This document shows, one piece after another, positions 1 through 7,464 of a stretch of 7,464 bases of DNA. Origin of the DNA: Lachnospiraceae bacterium (GTDB taxonomy: Bacteria > Bacillota > Clostridia > Lachnospirales > Lachnospiraceae); contig JAFRCB010000255.1 of the NCBI GenBank assembly GCA_017404585.1, positions 1-7,464 of the forward strand, in the 5' to 3' direction. Position 1 is the first letter of the stretch, and every line of letters begins with the position of its first letter. The notes beneath the pieces were generated by a model, which made no database searches, was not told the origin of the DNA, and saw only the letters and a program-made list of their open reading frames with translations. The translations under genes and the position numbers were made by a program.

Positions 1-26
1 AATAACATCTGCTATATATCATGGCA

Positions 27-63
27 GCTCTGCGTAAGGCGCGGCAGCCTTTTAGTTTTTTTT
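27..63 (+). terminator. possible rho-independent terminator of a gene left of the window
   Basis: The arms at 27-34 and 40-48 can pair over about 8 bp (one G-U pair, one bulged C at 45) around a 5-base loop (TAAGG). A T-rich run follows at 50-63, interrupted only by AG at 54-55. Read on the plus strand, this is the order of an intrinsic terminator. It would therefore serve a rightward gene ending just outside the window, convergent with the GH1 gene. On the minus strand the T-run precedes the stem, so it would not be a standard terminator for the GH1 gene. The stem is imperfect, so the call is tentative. Confidence 0.4.
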
Positions 64-72
64 CTTATGAGC

Positions 73-1604
<1,532 letters not shown>

Positions 1605-1624
1605 CATAAATATTTAGATGATGA

Positions 1625-1657
1625 CAGTTCGGACAGTCTTTATCAGTCTTTATCAGA
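1625..1657. repeat. helically phased CAG(T) repeats, including a perfect 10-bp tandem
   Basis: CAGTCTTTAT occurs twice in tandem at 1634-1643 and 1644-1653. Flanking partial copies start at 1625 (CAGT) and 1654 (CAGA), so CAG recurs at steps of 9, 10 and 10 bp. Such same-face direct repeats are the usual binding pattern of OmpR/PhoB-type regulators, and a gene of that type starts 160 bp to the right. The block would be centred near -56 of the GH1 promoter and close to the -35 region of a weak rightward TATAAA (1670-1675). Use as a binding site is inference. Confidence 0.4.
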
Positions 1658-1677
1658 GTTTCATTTTAATATAAACT

Positions 1678-1706
1678 TTGCATGAATCCGCATTGTATGG
1701 TAGGAT
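1678..1706 (+). promoter_or_regulatory. candidate promoter for the response regulator operon
   Basis: TTGCAT (1678-1683) is followed after 17 bp by TAGGAT (1701-1706), which has a TGn just before it (1698-1700), so it can act as an extended -10. Both hexamers are imperfect. Transcription would begin near 1713 and leave a leader of about 100 bases. A competing weak option is TATAAA at 1670-1675, with the phased repeats over its -35 position. Confidence 0.35.
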
Positions 1707-1734
1707 AAATGATGTATGTTCAAAATTGTTTTTC

Positions 1735-1771
1735 CGGTCTTTGACTGAATGAGGGAGTTCAATAAGAACCG
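1735..1771 (+). other. imperfect stem-loop in the response regulator leader
   Basis: All 12 bases at 1735-1746 can pair with 1756-1771. The right arm carries bulges at 1758, 1763-1764 and 1767, and the loop at 1747-1755 is 9 bases. No T-run follows, so it is not a terminator. A second small hairpin further on (1795-1806) has a GAAA tetraloop and pairs with the first two bases of the ribosome binding site. Whether either structure matters is unknown. Confidence 0.3.
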
Positions 1772-1816
1772 ACGTGTACGAAAGACAGGAATAATCGGGA
1801 AACCGGAGGGCAGACA

Positions 1817-2506
1817 ATGGAAAAATTGAAAGTAATGGTCGTGGATGATGAGGCAAGGATGAGAAAACTTGTCCGTGATTTCCTTGAAAAGCAGGACTAT
1901 CAGGTCATTGAGGCCGAAAACGGTGAGAAAGCTGTTGATATTTTCTTTGATGAGAAAGATATAGCACTTATCATCCTCGACGTAATGATGCCGAAGATGG
2001 ACGGATGGCAGGTGACTCGCGAGATCAGACAGTTCTCCAAGGTGCCGATTATAATGCTGACTGCGAGATCGGATGAGAGAGACGAGCTCCTCGGATTCGA
2101 GCTCGGCGTTGACGAGTACATTTCAAAACCCTTCAGCCCCAAGATCCTTGTCGCCCGTGTCAATGCGGTCCTGCGCCGCAGCGGGAAAGCCGCCGCCGAG
2201 GATGTGCTCGACGTTGCGGGAATACGCGTCGACAAGGCGGCGCACCAGGTGACTATCGATGGCGAGCCTATCGAGCTCTCCTTCAAGGAATTCGAACTGC
2301 TGCAGTATTTTGTCGAGAACAACGGTATAGCGCTGTCCCGCGAAAAGATACTGAACGCCGTCTGGACTTATGACTACTTTGGCGATGCCCGGACAATCGA
2401 CACGCACGTCAAGAAGCTTCGAAGCAAGATGGGAGCAAAGGGCGAATACATCCGCACGATCTGGGGTATGGGCTATAAGTTCGATCCCAATGCAGAGAAG
2501 AAGTAA
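1817..2506 (+). CDS. OmpR/PhoB-family DNA-binding response regulator
   Basis: The complete 229-residue length is typical for the family. The receiver domain spans residues 4-121, with acidic pocket Asp10-Asp11, phospho-acceptor Asp55 (ILDVMMPKMDG), Thr82, Tyr101 and Lys104-Pro105. A winged-helix DNA-binding domain follows at about 131-224, including LSFKEFELL, DARTIDTHVKKLRSKM and the wing IRTIWGMGYKF. It is a cytoplasmic transcription factor that should be phosphorylated by the kinase encoded 47 bases downstream. The start is ATG 1817 behind GGAGGG at 1805-1810. The target genes are not known. The phased repeats upstream make autoregulation, or control of the divergent GH1 gene, plausible but unproven. 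The sequence does not allow assignment to a named system such as VanR or PhoP. Confidence 0.95.
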   Translation: MEKLKVMVVDDEARMRKLVRDFLEKQDYQVIEAENGEKAVDIFFDEKDIALIILDVMMPKMDGWQVTREIRQFSKVPIIMLTARSDERDELLGFELGVDEYISKPFSPKILVARVNAVLRRSGKAAAEDVLDVAGIRVDKAAHQVTIDGEPIELSFKEFELLQYFVENNGIALSREKILNAVWTYDYFGDARTIDTHVKKLRSKMGAKGEYIRTIWGMGYKFDPNAEKK

Positions 2507-2553
2507 AGTGAAAAGACATATGCATGCGCTATAGCCCTGAGGGAGGACATGCT

Positions 2554-4020
2554 ATGAAGAACAGTATACGGGCGCAGCTTCTGACCCTTTTCGTCGGGGT
2601 GATGTGTTTTACCCTGGTCGTCGTAGGTCTGACCAATTATCTTTTTCTGGGAAAATTTTACAGATCCCGGAAAACAGCAGAGATCCTTAAGACTTATGAG
2701 CTCCTTAACGATAAGGTAGAAAACGGCAGATACGATGACGACTCAGAGAAGAGCCTTGAGCAGGTATCGGTGCAGCAGAACATGCAGATCATGGTCGCAT
2801 CATCAGACCTGTCGGATATCATTCTGGTTACGAGCCGCGATGAATTTGAACTTGCAGCGAGGCTTTTCGGCTATTATTCCGGATTTTATCAGGATGACAT
2901 GGAGATACTGGAGCGGACAGACCATTATACGATCCAGGTGACACAGGACAAGCGCATAGCTACAAATTACCTTGAAATCTGGGGGAATCTGGAGGATGGA
3001 GAGTGGTTCCTCATCCGTTCGCCTCTGGAGAGCATCGAGAATGCGGCTCTTATTGCCAATATCTTTTATATCATTGTCGGTCTCATCACGACCATCATCG
3101 CGGTGATCGCCATCGTACTGGTCTCCAAGCGGATCACCCGGCCGATCGTTCAGCTGTCAGAGCTCTCCCGCGAGATGACGAAGCTCAATTTTGACGTCAG
3201 GTATACCGGCCACGCCAACAATGAGATCGACCAGCTCGGCGAGAACTTTAATGTGATGTCCGATCAGCTTGAGCAGACGATCAGCGAGCTCAAGTCTGCA
3301 AATGTCGAGCTGCAGAAAGACAATGAGCGAAAGACTCAAATCGATGAGATGCGCAAGGAATTCCTTAATAATGTATCTCACGAGCTGAAGACGCCTATCG
3401 CCCTGATCTCCGGGTATGCAGAAGGCCTGAAGGACAACATAGCCGAAGATAAAGAGAGCAGAGATTTCTACTGTGACGTCATCATCGATGAATCTTCGAA
3501 GATGAATAATATGGTCAGGAAGCTGCTCACATTGAATCAGCTCGAGTTCGGAAATGACCAGGTGGCCATGGAACGCTTTGATATTACACAGCTGGTCAAA
3601 GGCGTGATCTCCGGGATGAAGCTGCTCATCGAAGATAAGGGTGCGTCGGTCACCATTAACACCGATGAGCCCGTCTACGTCTGGGGGGACGAGTTCAAGA
3701 TCGAGGAAGTTGTCACCAATTATATGAGCAATGCTCTGAATCACATCGACTACGACAAAAAAATTGACGTCAGGATCATAAGGGAGAACGGTCTTGTTCG
3801 GGTCTCCGTATTCAATACGGGAAATCCGATTCCCGAGGGCGATATAGACAAGATATGGGATAAATTCTATAAGGTGGATAAAGCCCGCACACGGGAATAC
3901 GGCGGCAGCGGAATCGGTCTTTCTATCGTAAAAGCCATAATGGAGAGTCACAATCAGCAGTGCGGCGTAAAGAATTACGAGGACGGCGTGCAGTTCTGGT
4001 TTACTCTCGAATGCAAATAA
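2554..4020 (+). CDS. membrane sensor histidine kinase, partner of the upstream regulator
   Basis: The protein has 488 residues from ATG 2554, preceded by GGGAGG at 2541-2546. An in-frame ATG at 2524 lies before that site and is rejected. Order of parts: membrane helix 1 (about 8-32), an extracytoplasmic sensor region of some 130 residues (about 33-164) that I do not recognise, membrane helix 2 (about 165-190), a HAMP linker (about 190-242), a coiled stretch, then HisKA with phospho-acceptor His276 in NNVSHELKTP. The ATPase domain follows, with its N box at 389-397 (NYMSNALNH), a G1 box reading VFNTGNPIP, an F box (WDKFYKVD) and a G2 box (GGSGIGLSIVK). Asn421 replaces the usual Asp of the G1 box, a variant I have seen in Firmicute kinases of this style. 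It should autophosphorylate and pass phosphate to Asp55 of the regulator. The stimulus is unknown. Confidence 0.95.
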   Translation: MKNSIRAQLLTLFVGVMCFTLVVVGLTNYLFLGKFYRSRKTAEILKTYELLNDKVENGRYDDDSEKSLEQVSVQQNMQIMVASSDLSDIILVTSRDEFELAARLFGYYSGFYQDDMEILERTDHYTIQVTQDKRIATNYLEIWGNLEDGEWFLIRSPLESIENAALIANIFYIIVGLITTIIAVIAIVLVSKRITRPIVQLSELSREMTKLNFDVRYTGHANNEIDQLGENFNVMSDQLEQTISELKSANVELQKDNERKTQIDEMRKEFLNNVSHELKTPIALISGYAEGLKDNIAEDKESRDFYCDVIIDESSKMNNMVRKLLTLNQLEFGNDQVAMERFDITQLVKGVISGMKLLIEDKGASVTINTDEPVYVWGDEFKIEEVVTNYMSNALNHIDYDKKIDVRIIRENGLVRVSVFNTGNPIPEGDIDKIWDKFYKVDKARTREYGGSGIGLSIVKAIMESHNQQCGVKNYEDGVQFWFTLECK

Positions 4021-4022
4021 AC

Positions 4023-4042
4023 AAGTCTCTCATATGAGACTT
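4023..4042 (+). repeat. inverted repeat between kinase gene and hisH
   Basis: The arms AAGTCTC (4023-4029) and GAGACTT (4036-4042) pair perfectly over 7 bp around a 6-base loop. The core 4028-4039 is also a 12-bp perfect palindrome in DNA. It begins 3 bases after the kinase stop codon. Only a very short T-run follows, so it is a poor terminator. It could be an mRNA stem, a weak attenuator or a protein site. Confidence 0.4.
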
Positions 4043-4061
4043 TGATGAAAAGGAAAAATCT

Positions 4062-4679
4062 ATGGTAGCAGTAATTGACTACGATGCGGGAAATGTAAAA
4101 AGCGTGCTGAAAGCTTTCAGGGCTCTCGGTCAGGAGACCTGTCTTACCAGAGATCCGGAGGTGATCTTCGGAGCAGACCATGTGGTTCTGCCGGGTGTCG
4201 GTAATTTCGGCGACGCCGCTCATAAGCTCCGCGCCTTTGGACTTGAGGACGTTGTTCGTCAGGTGGCTGAAAGCGGAACACCTTTTCTCGGAATCTGCGT
4301 CGGTCTTCAGCTTTTCTACGAGGGCAGCGCCGAGAGTCCGGAAGCAGCCGGCCTCGGCTTCTTTGAGGGCAGATGCAGAAGATTCGATGAGAGGACCGGT
4401 TTTAAAGTACCTCAGATCGGCTGGAACAGTCTGCATCTTGCGCACGGCGGAAGACTGTTTGAGGGAATAGAAGACGGAGCATTCGTCTACTTTGTTCACT
4501 CTTACTATGTGCCGGCTACCGATGAGGAATTTGTAAAGGCGACAGCTTCCTACTCTGACGAAGCGGTGGCTTCGGTGGAAAGAGGAAATATTTTCGCATG
4601 CCAGTTCCATCCGGAGAAATCCGGTCAGGTCGGACTCAGGATCCTTCAGAATTTCCTGAACATCAGGAAGGAGGCATGA
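4062..4679 (+). CDS. hisH: imidazole glycerol phosphate synthase, glutaminase subunit HisH
   Basis: The complete 205 residues match the family length. It is a class I glutamine amidotransferase that releases ammonia from glutamine and feeds it to HisF for the fifth step of histidine biosynthesis. The triad is visible: nucleophile Cys79 in GICVGLQ, and His183 and Glu185 in QFHPEKS. The start IDYDAGN, the oxyanion-strand motif LPGVGNFGD (43-51) and VPQIGWN (116-122) are typical HisH blocks. Val80 replaces the more common Leu after the cysteine, a mild change. The start is ATG 4062 behind AAAGGA at 4048-4053. The next gene, hisF, starts one base after the stop, so the two subunits are translationally linked. 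It follows the kinase gene by 41 bases on the same strand. Confidence 0.97.
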   Translation: MVAVIDYDAGNVKSVLKAFRALGQETCLTRDPEVIFGADHVVLPGVGNFGDAAHKLRAFGLEDVVRQVAESGTPFLGICVGLQLFYEGSAESPEAAGLGFFEGRCRRFDERTGFKVPQIGWNSLHLAHGGRLFEGIEDGAFVYFVHSYYVPATDEEFVKATASYSDEAVASVERGNIFACQFHPEKSGQVGLRILQNFLNIRKEA

Positions 4680-4680
4680 C

Positions 4681-5442
4681 ATGTTGACGAAAAGAATCAT
4701 TCCGTGCCTCGATGTGAATGCGGGCAGGGTTGTAAAGGGTGTAAATTTTGTGAACCTCATGGATGCCGGAGACCCGGTGGAGGTCGCGAAAATCTACGAC
4801 GCGGAGGGAGCTGATGAACTTGTCTTCCTTGATATCACCGCATCGTCAGACAAACGCGACACGGTCGTGGACATGGTGGAGCGTGTCGGCGACCAGGTCT
4901 TTATTCCGTTCACAGTCGGCGGAGGTATCCGCACGGTAGCCGATATGCAGAAGATACTGAGAGCCGGAGCGGATAAAGTCTCGGTGAATTCAGCAGCCAT
5001 TGATAATCCGGAACTTATTCGCGAGGGAGCGGAAAAGTTCGGTTCTCAGTGTATTGTCCTTGCGATTGATGCCAAGAAAAGGACCGACGGGGACGGCTGG
5101 ACCGTATACAAGCACGGCGGCCGCATCGATACCGGCCTCGATGCTGTTGAGTGGGCAAAGCGGGGCGTATGCCTGGGAGCCGGCGAGATCCTTCTCACTT
5201 CGATGGACGGAGACGGCACTAAAACCGGTTATGATCTTGCTCTCACGCGCGCTATTTCTGACGCGGTCGGCGTTCCGGTAATCGCGTCGGGAGGAGCCGG
5301 GACTCTTGAGCATTTTCGTGAAGCTCTCGATGAGGGCGGCGCCGATGCGGCGCTGGCGGCCTCGCTCTTTCATTACAAGATCATGACGATCCGTGAAGTC
5401 AAGGAGTATCTGAAGGCTCACGGGGTTCCGGTAAGACTGTAA
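4681..5442 (+). CDS. hisF: imidazole glycerol phosphate synthase, cyclase subunit HisF
   Basis: The complete 253-residue (beta-alpha)8 barrel has the normal length. With ammonia from HisH it converts PRFAR to imidazole glycerol phosphate and AICAR, linking histidine and purine synthesis. Both catalytic aspartates sit at the classic positions: Asp11 in PCLDV and Asp130 in LAIDAK. Phosphate-binding loops are visible as TVGGGIR (78-84) and ASGGAGT (202-208), along with [15 protein letters not shown] (171-185). The ribosome binding site GGAAGGAGG (4666-4674) lies inside the end of hisH, and only base 4680 separates the two genes, so equal production is likely. No other his gene is in the window, so the rest of the pathway must be encoded elsewhere. 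These residues argue against the HisF-like proteins of surface-sugar pathways, although that is not tested here. Confidence 0.97.
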   Translation: MLTKRIIPCLDVNAGRVVKGVNFVNLMDAGDPVEVAKIYDAEGADELVFLDITASSDKRDTVVDMVERVGDQVFIPFTVGGGIRTVADMQKILRAGADKVSVNSAAIDNPELIREGAEKFGSQCIVLAIDAKKRTDGDGWTVYKHGGRIDTGLDAVEWAKRGVCLGAGEILLTSMDGDGTKTGYDLALTRAISDAVGVPVIASGGAGTLEHFREALDEGGADAALAASLFHYKIMTIREVKEYLKAHGVPVRL

Positions 5443-5449
5443 TAATCCG

Positions 5450-5512
5450 GATATGCGAATCGGGACATGTTGTATTGAGGACGAAAAAGCTGCCCGATAT
5501 GAATCGGCATGC
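5450..5512. repeat. short imperfect duplication between hisF and ung
   Basis: The stretch at 5450-5469 contains the blocks GATATG, AATCGG and CATG, separated by two-base spacers (CG and GA). The same three blocks recur without spacers at 5496-5511. This may be an old local duplication or chance. The second copy lies inside the loop side of the hairpin next to ung. Confidence 0.3.
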
Positions 5513-5519
5513 GGGCAGC
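5489..5519 (+). other. strong hairpin abutting the ung ribosome binding site
   Basis: GCTGCCCG at 5489-5496 pairs perfectly with CGGGCAGC at 5512-5519 over 8 GC-rich base pairs. Two more A-T pairs are possible past a bulged G. A competing smaller hairpin pairs 5494-5498 with 5503-5507 around ATGA. One base after the stem begins the ung ribosome binding site GGAGGAG (5521-5527). On the plus strand no T-run follows, so it is not a rightward terminator. On the minus strand five T follow, but no leftward gene is present to need it. A role in mRNA stability or in translation of ung is possible. Confidence 0.45.
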
Positions 5520-5535
5520 AGGAGGAGATGATATT

Positions 5536-6207
5536 GTGGCGATAACAGGTGAGTGGGAGAAGGCTCTCCACGGGGAATTTGCAAAACCCTACTACAGAGA
5601 ACTGTACAAGACGGTCCTCAAAGAATACCGGACCCGCGAGATTTATCCGCCGAGCACGGATATCTTCAACGCGTTCAAGTTCACACCGCTCGAAAATGTG
5701 AAGGTCGTGATCATAGGTCAGGATCCATATCATGGGACCGGCCAGGCCAACGGCCTCTGTTTCAGTGTACATCCCGGCATAGAGATACCGCCCTCCCTGG
5801 TCAATATCTATAAGGAACTGTCCTCAGATTTGGGATGTTATATACCCAACAACGGAGATCTGACCTACTGGGCACAGCAGGGAGTCATGCTCCTCAACAC
5901 GGTGCTTACGGTCAGAGCCCATCAGGCCAATTCTCACAGGGGAATCGGTTGGGAGGAGTTCACGGATGCGGCCATCCGGGTGCTTGCAGATCTGGACAGG
6001 CCGCTGGTGTTCATCCTGTGGGGCGGACCGGCGAGAAGAAAGAAAGCCCTCATCCACAATCCGAAGCATTTCGTTGTAGAATCGGTCCATCCGAGCCCGC
6101 TGTCAGCATATAATGGCTTTTTCGGCAGCAGGCCGTTCTCGAAGACTAATGATTATTTAATATCTTGCGGTATAGAGCCGATTGACTGGCAGATCAGAAA
6201 TATCTGA
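5536..6207 (+). CDS. ung: uracil-DNA glycosylase, family 1 (Ung)
   Basis: The 223-residue enzyme removes uracil from DNA after cytosine deamination or dUMP incorporation, the first step of base excision repair. Family 1 motifs are complete: catalytic Asp63 in GQDPYHG (61-67), stacking Phe76 in LCFSV, uracil-selecting Asn121 in LLNTVLTV, and the minor-groove loop HPSPLSA with His185. The start is taken as GTG 5536, 8 bases after GGAGGAG (5521-5527), giving an N-terminus MAITGEW that fits the family. An ATG at 5509 is in frame, but it lies within the upstream hairpin and before the ribosome binding site, so it is rejected. The function is unrelated to its neighbours, and co-transcription with hisF is possible across the 93-base gap. 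Confidence 0.96.
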   Translation: MAITGEWEKALHGEFAKPYYRELYKTVLKEYRTREIYPPSTDIFNAFKFTPLENVKVVIIGQDPYHGTGQANGLCFSVHPGIEIPPSLVNIYKELSSDLGCYIPNNGDLTYWAQQGVMLLNTVLTVRAHQANSHRGIGWEEFTDAAIRVLADLDRPLVFILWGGPARRKKALIHNPKHFVVESVHPSPLSAYNGFFGSRPFSKTNDYLISCGIEPIDWQIRNI

Positions 6208-6209
6208 TC
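6192..6209 (+). repeat. inverted repeat over the ung stop codon
   Basis: GATCAGA (6192-6198) and TCTGATC (6203-6209) are perfect inverted arms of 7 bp with an AATA loop. The ung TGA stop is inside the right arm. There is no T-run directly after it, so it is not a good intrinsic terminator. It may only protect the mRNA end, or be coincidental. Confidence 0.35.
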
Positions 6210-6251
6210 GAGTGTTTACAGAATTCAGTGCTCAATCGGTGCATATGATAC

Positions 6252-6270
6252 AGAAAGCCGCTTTCTTTTT
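6252..6270 (+). terminator. weak rho-independent terminator candidate after ung
   Basis: AGAAAG (6252-6257) pairs with CTTTCT (6261-6266) around a CCG loop, and T continues to 6270. The order is right for an intrinsic terminator, but the 6-bp stem is AT-rich and the loop is tight, so termination may be partial. I see no convincing promoter between here and the flippase gene at 6319. Confidence 0.35.
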
Positions 6271-6318
6271 CAGCAGTACTTGTGGAACTAAGAATAAAAG
6301 CAGCAGAATGGAGAAAAT

Positions 6319-7464
6319 ATGGCGGAAAAGAAGGGAGCAGTAGTCAGACAGGCAGCGTTTCTCATGGCAGCCCAGCTGATCTGCAGTGTAGTAGGACTTC
6401 TCTACAGGAGTCCGCTGCATCTTATCATGGGAGATGTAGGTGACGGGTACTATACTTACGCGTATGAGTGGTACACGATCATCCTCCTGATATCTTCATA
6501 CAGCATCCCGACTGCAATTTCTAAGGTCATGGCGGAGAGACTGGCGGTCGGACAGTACAGGAATGCGCAGCGTGTTTTCCACGCATCCCTCTACTATGTA
6601 CTTGCTGTAGGTGGAGTCGGTGCGGCTGTCGCCTTTTTTGGCGCACCCTTCATCCTCAGTAAACAGCCGGATGCAGTCCTTGCCCTGCGAGTTCTCGCCC
6701 CGACCATACTCATGTCAGGTTTTCTGGGGTGTCTCCGAGGCTATTTTCAGGCCCAGAACAATATGATGCCGACCGGCATTTCCAGAGTTGTGGAGCAGAT
6801 CGTGAACGCTGTCATGTCGGTATTTGCCGCATGGCTGCTCACAAGACCATATCTGGGCAGCGAAAATCTCACGGGCAAATTCGGCGCGGCAGGCGGTACG
6901 ATCGGAACAGGCAGCGGTGTCCTTGCCGGTATCGCTTTTATGGGTTTCATGTACATCCTGAGAAGAAAAATGTATCTGAAGCAGGTCGCGTCGGACAGAT
7001 CCGATAAGGATGAGACCTATGCCGAAGTGTTCAGGACGATCTTTCTTATGGTTACGCCGATTATATTTGCAACATGCATCTATAACGCGACCGCGATCGT
7101 CGATCAGAACATTTTTACCTACGCCATGTCATGGAGAGGTGTGGAGGCCATGGAGATCAGCCGCCAGTATGCCCTGTTCGGCTATCGGTTCAAGCCGATC
7201 GTCAATATACCGGTCGCGCTGAGTTCCGCGACGTCGACCGCGCTCATCCCGGCGGTGGCGACGGCTATGGCCAGCAACGACCGACAGGACGCGACGGATA
7301 AGATCAACGAGTGCATGCGTCTTTCGACCTTCATTGCGATTCCGGCCTTCGTCGGACTGGCGGTCCTGTCGTATCCTGTCATCCGTATCCTGTATCCGAC
7401 CGGTGATGTAGCGGGCGCGGCGCTGATTTTGACATTCGGCGCTGTCTCTGTAATATTCTATAGT
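6319..7464 (+). CDS. MurJ/SpoVB-type MOP-superfamily lipid flippase (3' end outside the window)
   Basis: The reading frame is open from ATG 6319 to the last base, giving 382 residues of a family usually about 500-550 long. The 3' end is therefore cut by the window and not truncated by mutation. The protein is a polytopic membrane protein with hydrophobic segments at about 11-30, 52-68, 90-112, 123-140, 160-176, 198-215, 240-258, 296-315 and 335-357. YTYAYEWYTI, SIPTAISKVMAERLA (62-76) and RGYFQAQNNMMPTGISRVVEQIVN (140-163) are characteristic of the YtgP/MurJ and SpoVB group. These move lipid-linked cell-wall or polysaccharide precursors, such as lipid II, to the outer face of the membrane. 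The ribosome binding site is GGAG at 6310-6313. Clostridia often have several paralogues, so I do not choose between MurJ, SpoVB and a polysaccharide exporter. Confidence 0.9.
   Translation, partial: MAEKKGAVVRQAAFLMAAQLICSVVGLLYRSPLHLIMGDVGDGYYTYAYEWYTIILLISSYSIPTAISKVMAERLAVGQYRNAQRVFHASLYYVLAVGGVGAAVAFFGAPFILSKQPDAVLALRVLAPTILMSGFLGCLRGYFQAQNNMMPTGISRVVEQIVNAVMSVFAAWLLTRPYLGSENLTGKFGAAGGTIGTGSGVLAGIAFMGFMYILRRKMYLKQVASDRSDKDETYAEVFRTIFLMVTPIIFATCIYNATAIVDQNIFTYAMSWRGVEAMEISRQYALFGYRFKPIVNIPVALSSATSTALIPAVATAMASNDRQDATDKINECMRLSTFIAIPAFVGLAVLSYPVIRILYPTGDVAGAALILTFGAVSVIFYS

Noticed and set aside
1634..1656. CRISPR-like or mobile-element repeat
   Set aside because: The units are only 10 bp and directly tandem, without spacers, and no cas or transposase gene is nearby.
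2524..2553. Upstream ATG giving the kinase 10 more residues
   Set aside because: GGGAGG at 2541-2546 is well placed for ATG 2554, whose product starts with a typical short basic lead into membrane helix 1.
3157..3951. 264-codon minus-strand open frame opposite the kinase gene
   Set aside because: It is entirely antisense to the HAMP, HisKA and ATPase regions and has no family features. The same applies to the long minus-strand frames at 3975-4760 (over hisH) and 4990-5772 (over hisF and ung).
5485..5519. Leftward terminator (hairpin followed by T-run on the minus strand)
   Set aside because: No leftward gene lies to the right in this window, so there is nothing for it to terminate. The pattern is kept only as a hairpin.
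5509..5535. ATG start for ung at 5509
   Set aside because: Its first codons overlap the hairpin and the ribosome binding site. GTG 5536 has correct spacing and the family-like N-terminus.

Overview
The window reads as ordinary chromosomal DNA from an anaerobic low-to-mid-GC Firmicute, most likely a clostridial lineage such as Lachnospiraceae. This rests on the strong AGGAGG-type ribosome binding sites, the sequence style of the response regulator, histidine kinase and MurJ/SpoVB-type flippase, and a GH1 enzyme of the 6-phospho-beta-glucosidase type common in PTS-using gut or rumen Firmicutes. Base composition looks close to half G+C by eye. The genus is not determinable from what I can see.

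Layout. Bases 1-72 lie downstream of the first gene and hold a hairpin plus T-run that would stop a rightward transcript from outside the window. A GH1 family enzyme runs leftward (73-1548). A 268-base divergent control region follows (1549-1816), with a good extended -10 promoter for the GH1 gene, weaker promoter candidates for the rightward genes, and two sets of about 10-bp phased direct repeats. The remaining genes all run rightward: an OmpR/PhoB-type response regulator (1817-2506), its membrane histidine kinase (2554-4020), hisH (4062-4679), hisF (4681-5442), ung (5536-6207) and a MurJ/SpoVB-type flippase (6319 to beyond the window end). Gaps between them are 1 to 111 bases, with no strong rho-independent terminator before the ung-flippase gap, so some read-through is plausible.

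How the genes work together. The response regulator and kinase form one phosphorelay with an uncharacterised extracytoplasmic sensor domain. HisH and HisF form imidazole glycerol phosphate synthase, the histidine pathway step that also yields the purine intermediate AICAR; the other his genes are not in the window. Ung removes uracil from DNA. The flippase probably moves a lipid-linked cell-wall precursor. The GH1 enzyme probably splits phosphorylated beta-glucosides after PTS uptake. These are mostly household functions with no obvious shared pathway.

I found no mobile element, CRISPR array, RNA gene or clear new system. The most interesting sequence is non-coding: the phased repeats in the divergent region, the leader structures ahead of the response regulator, and a hairpin abutting the ung ribosome binding site.
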